Shown in pieces: positions 57,650 through 64,000 of a stretch of DNA of 64,000 bases. The notes under the pieces are model-generated. The model saw only the letters and a list, made by a program, of their open reading frames with translations. It was not told where the DNA came from and searched no databases. Origin of the DNA: Geomonas anaerohicana (GTDB lineage Bacteria > Desulfobacterota > Desulfuromonadia > Geobacterales > Geobacteraceae). The stretch is from NCBI RefSeq assembly GCF_016458305.1, contig NZ_JAEMHL010000002.1:124001-188000 (forward strand). The letters run 5' to 3'. How positions within the stretch are numbered: the first letter of the stretch is position 1; each line of letters begins with the position of its first letter. The position numbers were made by a program, and so were the translations under genes.

Positions 57650-58795
57650 ATGAGGGATACGCCGGTCTCGAGGCTGTTGCAGTGCGGCCAGAGCGTGTGG
57701 CTCGACGGCGTCAGCCGTCGCGCCCTGCTCTCCGGGGAGTTGGCCGCCCTGATCCAGGAGGACGGCGTCAGCGGCGTCGGCTGCAGCATCGCCGTCCTGG
57801 AGCATGCCGTTGCGGCGGGAAGCGATTACGATGCCGACATCGCGTACCTGGCCAAAAGAGGCCTCTCGTCGCTTCCCATCTGCGACGCCCTGCTCATCGA
57901 CGACGTCCGGGCCGCGGCGGACCTGTTGGGTCCCGTGTACCAGCAAAGCGGCGGCAGCGACGGGTTCGTGACCCTGGAGCTTTCCCCGCACCTTGCCCAC
58001 GATGCCTCGGCCATGGTCCGGGAGGCCAGGCGTTTGCGGGACCTTGCCGACCGTCCCAACCTCTTCGTCAAGATGCCCGGCACCCTGGAAGCGGTGGCCG
58101 CCCTGCGCTGCCTCGTGAGCGAGGGGGTCAACGTGCGGGTGGATCCCCTTTTCAGCGTCCCGCGTTACCGCGCCGTCGCCGAGGCTTATCTGGACGGACT
58201 GTCACGGCGCGCCGCCCGGGGGCTGCCGCTGGAGCGGGTGGCCTCGGTGGTGGGGCTGCCGCTGGGCGGGATCGACCGGGTACTGGAGCCGCTGCTCTCC
58301 CGCCTGGCGCTGGCGAGCGACTCCGGCCGGGTGCTGGCCGGGGCGCTCAGGGGGGAGGGGGGCATCGCTCTGGCCAAGGTGCTGCGCGGCGTGAACCGCG
58401 AGATGCACCGCGACAGCCGCTTCATCGCGCTGGCGGCGCGGGGGGGAAGACCCCAGCGGCTGGCCTGGGTCACGGGCGCGCCGCTGGCGGGGAGCTTCGA
58501 CCTGCGCTATCCGGAGGCGCTAGTCGGGCCGGACACGGTGCAGGTCATGTCGCCCGGGGTGCTGGCGGCCTACCGCGAGCGTGGGCGCCCGGTAAGCCGG
58601 CTCGACCTGGGGGCGCAGGACGCACAGGTCCTGCTGGAACAGCTCTGCGCGCTGGGGATCGATCCGGACCGGCTGGCCCAGGAGCTCGAGGACGAGGGGG
58701 TGCAGCGGCTGGCGCGCCCCTACGACAGCCTCATGCGCAACATAGAGCTGAAACGGAGCGCGGCCCTGCGGGGAGGCCGGGAGGGAAGGGGATGA
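57650..58795 (+). CDS. Transaldolase-like protein with several active-site residues changed
   Basis: A 381-residue protein aligned along its length with the Tal family of actinobacterial type (QSVWLDGVSRRAL at the start, LELSPHLAHDAS, and VGPDTVQVMSP near the end). The Schiff-base lysine is retained in FVKMPGT. The segment TSNPTIF reads GCSIAVL, the segment INxxxTLIFS reads VNVRVDPLFS, and the phosphate-binding SRV segment reads GGI. The residues equivalent to N35, N154, T156, S176 and R181 of TalB therefore seem lost. The usual reaction is unlikely unless it uses other residues. It is 46 bases after tkt and overlaps the J-domain gene. Confidence 0.8.
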   Translation: MRDTPVSRLLQCGQSVWLDGVSRRALLSGELAALIQEDGVSGVGCSIAVLEHAVAAGSDYDADIAYLAKRGLSSLPICDALLIDDVRAAADLLGPVYQQSGGSDGFVTLELSPHLAHDASAMVREARRLRDLADRPNLFVKMPGTLEAVAALRCLVSEGVNVRVDPLFSVPRYRAVAEAYLDGLSRRAARGLPLERVASVVGLPLGGIDRVLEPLLSRLALASDSGRVLAGALRGEGGIALAKVLRGVNREMHRDSRFIALAARGGRPQRLAWVTGAPLAGSFDLRYPEALVGPDTVQVMSPGVLAAYRERGRPVSRLDLGAQDAQVLLEQLCALGIDPDRLAQELEDEGVQRLARPYDSLMRNIELKRSAALRGGREGRG

Positions 58796-59085
58796 CCTAC
58801 AAGGAGTTGCAGTTGGCCCTGGCGGTGTTCGGCCTGGAGGAGCGGGCGAGCCTCAGGCAGATCAAGAACCGGCACCGCGAGCTGGTGAAAAGACATCATC
58901 CCGACCTGGGGGCGCCGGCGGACAGCGACGAGATGAGCAAGGTCAATGCCGCCTACCGGGTGCTGCTCGACTACCTTGCCGACTACCGTTTTTCCTTTTC
59001 AGAAGAGGAATTCTACGAGCAGAACCCGGACGAGCAGCTCAGGCGCCAGTTCTTCGACGACCCGCTCTGGGGCGGCAAGGGGTAG
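58792..59085 (+). CDS. Small J-domain protein
   Basis: A 97-residue protein whose ATG overlaps the stop of the transaldolase-like gene (ATGA). The J domain has the HPD motif in RELVKRHHPDLG, flanked by helices as in DnaJ. An acidic tail (SEEEFYEQNPDEQ) follows. It lacks the Gly/Phe and zinc regions of DnaJ, so it would recruit DnaK to a specific client. Confidence 0.87.
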   Translation: MTYKELQLALAVFGLEERASLRQIKNRHRELVKRHHPDLGAPADSDEMSKVNAAYRVLLDYLADYRFSFSEEEFYEQNPDEQLRRQFFDDPLWGGKG

Positions 59086-59282
59086 CCCTGGCGTATTAGA
59101 ATTCGTCAATATAATGTCGAGGCTCCGCAAAATGGCGGGAAAGTGCATAAAAACCGCGCTTTCCAGCTAGCACCTATCTGGGCGCGGCTTCGCTGTACAC
59201 AGTTTGGTGGAAAACGCTGTGGATAACTTTCCGGTTGGCACCCCTTTCTCCCTGAAGATCATGGTTTTTTACCTTTTTGCAT

Positions 59283-59312
59283 AAAAAATAGGCAGGCTCT
59301 ACGCTGCTGCCT
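59283..59312 (-). terminator. Terminator of the SRPBCC gene
   Basis: On the minus strand, AGGCAG (59312-59307) pairs with CTGCCT (59295-59290) around an 11-base loop and is followed by a T run (ATTTTTT). Confidence 0.65.
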
Positions 59313-59317
59313 GTGCG

Positions 59318-59779
59318 CTACAGGTGAAGGCCTAGTTCGCGGGCGAGGGCCACGCGGCGGTAGTCGAAGATGCTGCGCACCCGCTTTGCCACCAGGGGCG
59401 CCGCCACCCGCCCCAGCGGCCCGAAGGGGAGCACGTAGTGCACCATGTCCGTCATCAGCGTCCCCTGCGGCGTCTCCCTGAAGATATGCTGGTGATGCCA
59501 CATCCGGTACGGCCCGAAGCGCTGTTCATCCACGAAGAAGTACGGCTCCTGCATGTGGGTGATCTCGGTGACCCAGTTGACCGCCATGCCGAGAAAGGGG
59601 GTTACCGTGTAGGTGACGATCATCCCGGCGTGCATCGTCTCGGGGAGCTCCCCGGTGATCCTGAAGCCGAGGTCGGGTGGCGTTATGCGCGGCAGGTTGC
59701 CCGGGTGCACGAAAAACTCCCAGGCCTGTTCCAGCGACAGCGGCAGCAGCTGTTCCTGCTTCATCAGGTACATCTTCAT
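59318..59779 (-). CDS. SRPBCC/START-like ligand-binding protein
   Basis: A 153-residue soluble protein of the polyketide cyclase/START type. Typical segments are LEQAWEFFVHPGNLPRITPP at the start, FVDEQRFGPYRMWHHQHIF in the middle and a C-terminal long helix (VRSIFDYRRVALAREL). The fold makes a hydrophobic pocket for a lipid-like ligand. It is 22 bases after cheD in the same direction. The role is unknown. Confidence 0.85.
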   Translation of the reverse strand: MKMYLMKQEQLLPLSLEQAWEFFVHPGNLPRITPPDLGFRITGELPETMHAGMIVTYTVTPFLGMAVNWVTEITHMQEPYFFVDEQRFGPYRMWHHQHIFRETPQGTLMTDMVHYVLPFGPLGRVAAPLVAKRVRSIFDYRRVALARELGLHL

Positions 59780-59801
59780 CAGCTCATCATTCCTTTCCCG
59801 T

Positions 59802-60398
59802 TCACCAGAGATCGACCTCGGTGAGCGCGGCCTGCTGCTGCTCGATTGCCCTCTGCCAGCAGTAGCGGTCCCGTTCGGCGAGTTTGCTGCTGCGGCTGGA
59901 ATCCACCTTCCTGCGGTGCACGGAGAAATCGCCGTTGGAGAAGTGGATCACCCTCCCGAAGTCCCCGCCGATGTCCATGGCGTCGATCGGTATCCGTTCC
60001 TTTTCCAGGTACTGCAGGATGAACCGGCAGTTTACCTGCCCCACGCAGAAGAAGTTGTCCGTGTTCGCCGCCGGGTTGATGATGGTGGCTCCCCCGAAGA
60101 CCTTGGCCCTGATCCGGGAGCGGTCGGTTCCGTTGGCCATCATGGCGTTGATCAAAAGGTCCATGGCATGGATGCCGTAGCGCCCGGCGTCGGTGATGTT
60201 GAGCGGCAGCTCCTTGGAGTAGCGCGGGTTGCTCAGCATGAAGTGGTTCATCCCGATCAGGCGCCGGCTCGGGTCGTAGAGGCACGCGGCGATGCAGGAG
60301 CCGAGCAGGGTGGTGATCACCCCCGGCTTGCCCGTGACGTAGAATTCGCCCGGCGCTATGGTGACCCGCTCACCGTTTTGGTATGTTTCGACCTTCAT
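59802..60398 (-). CDS. cheD: Chemoreceptor glutamine deamidase CheD
   Basis: A 198-residue protein that deamidates glutamines in chemoreceptors and tunes adaptation. The catalytic cysteine and histidine are in TLLGSCIAACLYD and GMNHFML, and the threonine region is AKVFGGATI. It sits between a hybrid kinase (31 bases upstream) and the SRPBCC gene. Other che genes are absent, so it may adapt receptors such as the one at 48419-50911. Confidence 0.93.
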   Translation of the reverse strand: MKVETYQNGERVTIAPGEFYVTGKPGVITTLLGSCIAACLYDPSRRLIGMNHFMLSNPRYSKELPLNITDAGRYGIHAMDLLINAMMANGTDRSRIRAKVFGGATIINPAANTDNFFCVGQVNCRFILQYLEKERIPIDAMDIGGDFGRVIHFSNGDFSVHRRKVDSSRSSKLAERDRYCWQRAIEQQQAALTEVDLW

Positions 60399-60429
60399 GC
60401 CCCACCCATCGCGTCGCTGGCAACCCGCC

Positions 60430-62967
60430 TCAAGGCTCTTGCGGTTGCGCCAGCATTTCCGAGAGCTTCTTCTTGAGCTTTTCCATCTCCAGCGGCTTCT
60501 GGATGTAGTGCATCCCCGCTTGTATCACCCCGCGCTGGATCACGTTGTCCGAGGTGTGCCCCGACATGAAGAGCACCTTCATCTCCGGCAACCCCTCCCG
60601 GATCCGCTCCGCCAACTCCCTGCCGTTCATCTCCGGCATCACCACGTCGGTCAGCACCAGGTCGATCTCGGCGCCGCGCTGCCGGCTGATTTCCAGCGCA
60701 TCCAGGGGACTTTGCGCCTGGATCACCCTGAGCCCCATCTCCTCCAGCAGCCTCGTGGTAAGCCACAAAAGCATCTCCTCGTCCTCGACCAGCAGGATGG
60801 TCCCGGACAGCGGCCCGTCCTCGGGGCGCTCCCCCTGCGGCGCCGCCGGGTCCTCCTGGAGGCGGGGGAGGTAGATCTTGAACACGGCACCCTGGCCCGG
60901 CTCGCTGTAGACGTTGATGAAGCCGCCGTTTTGGGTGACGATGCCGTACACCGTGGACAGTCCCAGGCCGGTCCCCTTGCCCTGTCCCTTGGTGGTGAAG
61001 AAGGGCTCGAAGACGTGGGCGGCGGTCATCTTGTCCATGCCGTGGCCGGTGTCGCTCACCGAAAGCTGCACGTACTCCCCCGGCCGCGCCTCGGGATGCA
61101 GGTAGGCGTAGTGGCTGGGAATGCGCACGTTGGCGGTCTCGATGGCGAGGCTCCCCCCCTCGGGCATGGCATCGCGGGCGTTCACCGCCAGGTTCATCAG
61201 GATCTGGTCCACCTGCGACGGGGCGATCATTATGGTCCACAGCTCCGGCCCGGGATGAAAGGAGAGTTGCACGTCCTCGCTGATCAGCCTGGTGAGGATC
61301 TTGATGGAATCCTCGATGAGCCGGTTCAACTGCACCGGTTTGGGGGAAACCACCTCCTTGCGGGAGAAGGCCAGCAACTGCCTGGTGATGTCGCTGGAGC
61401 GCCGGGCCGCGTTGATGATCAGCTCCAGGTACTGCCCGATCGGCTCGCCGTCCTCGAGCTTGCGCTTGGAGAGCTCGGCGGCGCCGGAGATGACGCTCAG
61501 CATGTTGTTGAAGTCGTGGGCGACCCCGCCGGCCAGGCGGCCGATGGACTCCATCTTCTGCGACTGGCGGAACTGTTCTTCCAGGTGCCTGCGTTCGGTG
61601 GTGTTGATGAACGCCACCACGGCCCCCACCACCTTGCCTTCCTTCACCTGGGGATAGGACCAGTACTCCACGGGGAAGCTGCTGCCGTCGGAGCGCCAGA
61701 ACACCTCGTCTTCCACGTGGCTCCCCTTGCCCTGCAGCATGGTGCTGTGGGCGCTGCACTCCTCCTGCGGCATGTGCCGGCCGTCGGGGTAGCTGTGGTG
61801 CATGATGTCGTGGATGTTCCTGCCCAGGAGGTCGCTCTCTTTTTCATAGCCGAGCATGGCCAGGCAGGCCCGGTTGCAGAAGGTGCACGTTCCATCGATG
61901 TCGATGCCGTAGATCGCCTCGCCGGTGGAATCGAGCAGCAGCCTGAGCCGCTCCTCGCTCTCCCGCAGTGCCTCCTCCGCCTGCCAGCGCTCGGAGACCT
62001 CCTCCTCCAAAAGTGCCGCCTGCTCCTGCAGCGATTCCTGGGCGGCCTGGCGCTCGTTGATCTCATCCTCCAAAAGCGCCGCCTGCTTCTTGATCTCCTC
62101 CTCGGCATGCCTGCGCTCGTCCATCTCGAGCTTCAGGTTCCAGAGCGCGTAGGACATCCCCAGAACCAGCAGGAGCGAGACCGCCTTCAGCAGGTACAGG
62201 CGCCAGTCGCTGGGCCCCTGGTAGCGGGTCACCCGCAGCATCACGCCGCTCTCCGGGGAGGTGACCGGCCACTCCTTCACGTAGTGCCGGTCCAGGGGCT
62301 CGGCGTAGGGCATGGTGGCCAGCAGGCGCCCGCCTGAATCGGTGAGGCTCAGGTGGTACAGGCGCGGCTGGGTATGCGCGACCAGTTGCTGCAGCAGCTT
62401 GTTGCACGAGTAGATCCCTCCGAAGAGCCCGAGGAAGGTGTCCCCGCGGAACACCGGGACCCAGACCTCGAAGGAAGGGTTCCCCTGGATGGCCTCGAAG
62501 GGGCGGGTATAGACCGGCTTGCGCAGCTGCCTGGCCAGGGCCGAGGCCCGTTTGGGTTCGGGGAGGTTCAGGTGCAGCCCGACGATCTGCCGGTTCGGCG
62601 CCAGGGGGGCCACGTCGGTGATGGTGTAGTCGGCATCGACCCAGGTGATGTTGATCAACTGGGGGTGGGCCTGCACGTACTGCCCGGCGCGCTCCTGGAA
62701 AAGCACGGGGCTGAGTTTTCCCGCGGCCCGGTCCAGGGCCAGAAGCCCCAGGTAGCTGGCGTCCCCTTCCAGGGTCAGTTGCAGCGAACCGCTGAAGGTG
62801 CGCACCCTGGCGGCCAGGTCGTTTTGCTTCGCTTTCAGGTTGTTGCCTTCGGTGAACCAGACGATCAGGCCGAACACTACCAGGAAGGTGGCGAACAGGA
62901 TGGCGCTGTAGCGCAGAGCCGCCGAGCGGTTGCGTGGGTGGGGATGTGGGCCATTGAGGTAAGACAC
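60430..62967 (-). CDS. Hybrid sensor histidine kinase with dCache-like sensor and PAS domain
   Basis: An 845-residue membrane kinase. The GTG at 62967 is chosen because GGAGGAA lies six bases upstream; the open frame reaches further but has no ribosome site. Membrane helices (about 15-35 and 270-290) surround a periplasmic domain of about 235 residues with Cache-like features. A coiled coil follows, made of two related segments (QAALLEDEINERQ, QAALLEEEVSERW). Then come PAS, the histidine in GGVAHDFNNMLS, the ATPase region (DTGHGMDKMT, GTGLGLSTVYG) and a receiver (VEDEE, LTDVVMPEMNG). It probably drives cheD and the SRPBCC gene as one operon. Confidence 0.92.
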   Translation of the reverse strand: MSYLNGPHPHPRNRSAALRYSAILFATFLVVFGLIVWFTEGNNLKAKQNDLAARVRTFSGSLQLTLEGDASYLGLLALDRAAGKLSPVLFQERAGQYVQAHPQLINITWVDADYTITDVAPLAPNRQIVGLHLNLPEPKRASALARQLRKPVYTRPFEAIQGNPSFEVWVPVFRGDTFLGLFGGIYSCNKLLQQLVAHTQPRLYHLSLTDSGGRLLATMPYAEPLDRHYVKEWPVTSPESGVMLRVTRYQGPSDWRLYLLKAVSLLLVLGMSYALWNLKLEMDERRHAEEEIKKQAALLEDEINERQAAQESLQEQAALLEEEVSERWQAEEALRESEERLRLLLDSTGEAIYGIDIDGTCTFCNRACLAMLGYEKESDLLGRNIHDIMHHSYPDGRHMPQEECSAHSTMLQGKGSHVEDEVFWRSDGSSFPVEYWSYPQVKEGKVVGAVVAFINTTERRHLEEQFRQSQKMESIGRLAGGVAHDFNNMLSVISGAAELSKRKLEDGEPIGQYLELIINAARRSSDITRQLLAFSRKEVVSPKPVQLNRLIEDSIKILTRLISEDVQLSFHPGPELWTIMIAPSQVDQILMNLAVNARDAMPEGGSLAIETANVRIPSHYAYLHPEARPGEYVQLSVSDTGHGMDKMTAAHVFEPFFTTKGQGKGTGLGLSTVYGIVTQNGGFINVYSEPGQGAVFKIYLPRLQEDPAAPQGERPEDGPLSGTILLVEDEEMLLWLTTRLLEEMGLRVIQAQSPLDALEISRQRGAEIDLVLTDVVMPEMNGRELAERIREGLPEMKVLFMSGHTSDNVIQRGVIQAGMHYIQKPLEMEKLKKKLSEMLAQPQEP

Positions 62968-63096
62968 TTCGTTCCTCCGACAGCATGGGTACGATGCGCT
63001 CCTCATCGGCAAACGGCCCGAAATGTTGAGCCCCGGTGAGCCGGCCCCGCGCAACTTGATGATAATACCAGCAAAAACGCGTTCCACAAACGGGAC

Positions 63097-63120
63097 GAGC
63101 CCGCCGTTGCCGGCGGGCTC
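63097..63120. terminator. Hairpin after the glutamate dehydrogenase gene
   Basis: A perfect ten-base stem (GAGCCCGCCG 63097-63106 with 63111-63120) with a four-base loop. It lacks a clean T run on the minus strand, so termination strength is uncertain. Confidence 0.6.
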
Positions 63121-63148
63121 TTGGGGATGCCGTTTCCTTGTCGTGGTA

Positions 63149-64000
63149 TCAGGCGGCGAAGTTGCGGTCGATGTGCAGCCTGAGGATATCCTCGAACTCG
63201 GTCTCCTGGTTGCCGCGGTACACCATGGAGGAGCCCAGTTCCGCGGCCAGGATGGCGCAGAGGTACTTCTGGGGCAGCGTCGCGATCCGGCGGCGGTAGA
63301 GCGCCTTTTCCGCCACCAGCGCGGGGAGGTGCGCCAGGATCACCCGGCGAAACGGCGCCTGGGCCAAAAGCTCGGGGCGCCCCTGGAAGAAGCGGAACAG
63401 GCGCGCGTAGTGGCCGTTGATCTCGGTGCTGATGGCGTCGGAGATCTCGGTGCAGGCAAGCGCCGGGCTTTCGCGGTGGCGCTTGAGGATGAGGCGCGCC
63501 TCGTCGGCCGCCCTCTTTTCCAGGATGGAGATCACCCCGGCGACGTACTCCTCCTTCTCGGCCAGGAACTCGCTGTCTTTCATGAGCAGGTTGGCGATGA
63601 TCTCGTAGGAGGAGGAGATCACGCCGCACTTGTTGGCCGAGGCGTCGCGCATGATGATGACCCCCCGCTTCTGCAAGAGCGCGCGCGCCTGCGGGGTGAT
63701 GAAGGAGTTGGCCCCCTCGATGATGGCCCGGGCCGACGGCGTGCCGTCGGGGAGGAAGAAGCGCTCCCAGTTGCCGGCGTCGATGGTTTCCGGGCGCCCG
63801 CCGCCGGGGATGAAGAGGTCGGCCTCGGTGGTGAAGACCAGGTCCCCGAACTCGCGCGAGAACTCGTCGATGGAGATCCACTGCTCGCTAAGGCCGTCCG
63901 CCCCCATGGTCACCTTGCGGTACAGGGTCTTCAGCCCCTCGGTTTTGCTGCCGCTTCTAAAGAGCATGAAGCCCCCCTGGTGCAGCGCCTGCGGGTTGAA
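63149..64000 (-). CDS. NAD-type glutamate dehydrogenase, C-terminal part (runs off window)
   Basis: The last 283 residues of a large glutamate dehydrogenase, with the gene continuing beyond base 64000. The dinucleotide-domain segments TEADLFIPGGGRPETI, AIIEGANSFITPQARALL and RDASANKCGVISSSYEI match the NAD-dependent high-mass enzymes. A helical C-terminal extension follows (LILKRHRESPALACTEIS to the end). It converts glutamate to 2-oxoglutarate and ammonia. An internal methionine at 63967 is not a likely start, because homologous sequence continues upstream (FNPQALHQGGFM). Confidence 0.9.
   Translation of the reverse strand, partial: FNPQALHQGGFMLFRSGSKTEGLKTLYRKVTMGADGLSEQWISIDEFSREFGDLVFTTEADLFIPGGGRPETIDAGNWERFFLPDGTPSARAIIEGANSFITPQARALLQKRGVIIMRDASANKCGVISSSYEIIANLLMKDSEFLAEKEEYVAGVISILEKRAADEARLILKRHRESPALACTEISDAISTEINGHYARLFRFFQGRPELLAQAPFRRVILAHLPALVAEKALYRRRIATLPQKYLCAILAAELGSSMVYRGNQETEFEDILRLHIDRNFAA

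Noticed and set aside
59218-59226. TGTGGATAA, a perfect DnaA box
   Set aside because: Only one copy is present, with no cluster of boxes, AT-rich unwinding region or dnaA/dnaN/gidA genes nearby, so it is not evidence of an origin.
59086-59282. Possible gene between the J-domain and SRPBCC genes
   Set aside because: No open frame with a ribosome site and no protein-like composition; only the lone DnaA-like box and a terminator.
62968-63087. Longer N-terminus of the hybrid kinase (open frame to 63087)
   Set aside because: The extra residues have no ribosome site and unusual composition, while GGAGGAA lies six bases before the GTG at 62967.

Overview
The window looks like the chromosome of a Geobacter-type bacterium (Desulfuromonadia; Geobacter, Citrifermentans or Geomonas). 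This rests on high GC, a ferredoxin-fused EtfA beside an HdrD-like membrane oxidoreductase, a tungsten-type aldehyde:ferredoxin oxidoreductase (AOR), a PilY1-like pilus protein, several sensor kinases and chemoreceptors, and many short palindromic intergenic repeats. No rRNA, tRNA, CRISPR array, prophage or intact insertion sequence was seen.

Layout. 1-6.1 kb: ligA (cut by the window edge), a UvrD/PcrA helicase, a periplasmic 2-Cys peroxiredoxin, a cyclophilin and a cohesin-like lipoprotein. 6.3-13.4 kb: metK, a two-component system, a nitronate-monooxygenase-like flavoprotein, and an ArsR-methyltransferase fusion followed by ahcY; metK, this regulator and ahcY make up an S-adenosylmethionine/S-adenosylhomocysteine cycle region. 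13.7-21.7 kb: a molybdopterin/tungstopterin and aldehyde/alcohol island. On the minus strand it holds adh, aor, moaD, thiF/moeB and moeA. On the plus strand it holds moaA and a MOSC protein. A Moco/Tuco-type riboswitch leader precedes aor, a terminator hairpin separates aor from moaD, and the adh-moaA intergenic region carries two divergent sigma-54-like promoters around one palindromic site.

22-26.4 kb: etfB, ferredoxin-etfA and an EtfD-like membrane Fe-S protein, which would carry acyl-CoA dehydrogenase electrons to quinone. 26.8-34.1 kb: a radical SAM/SPASM protein, a PhnD-like binding protein with a hybrid kinase, and a MoxR ATPase-VWA operon. 34.5-35.7 kb: a YtxH-like protein, a one-cluster ferredoxin and a frameshifted gene. 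36-47.3 kb: PilY1, a 1716-residue secreted delta-60-repeat/MBG/dockerin protein two bases behind it, and an L,D-transpeptidase-M15 peptidase fusion lipoprotein. 47.6-54 kb: a PstS-like protein with a chemoreceptor, FlgM, two small genes and a double-OmpA protein. 54.3-64 kb: aldo/keto reductase, transketolase, a transaldolase-like protein with an eroded active site, a J-domain protein, a hybrid kinase-CheD-SRPBCC operon, and the C-terminal part of an NAD-glutamate dehydrogenase.

The strongest leads are the regulatory layout of the AOR/alcohol/pterin island, the PilY1-dockerin pair with a possible cohesin partner elsewhere in the window, the degenerate transaldolase, the ArsR-methyltransferase fusion with two adjacent palindromic sites, and the families of short palindromic repeats.
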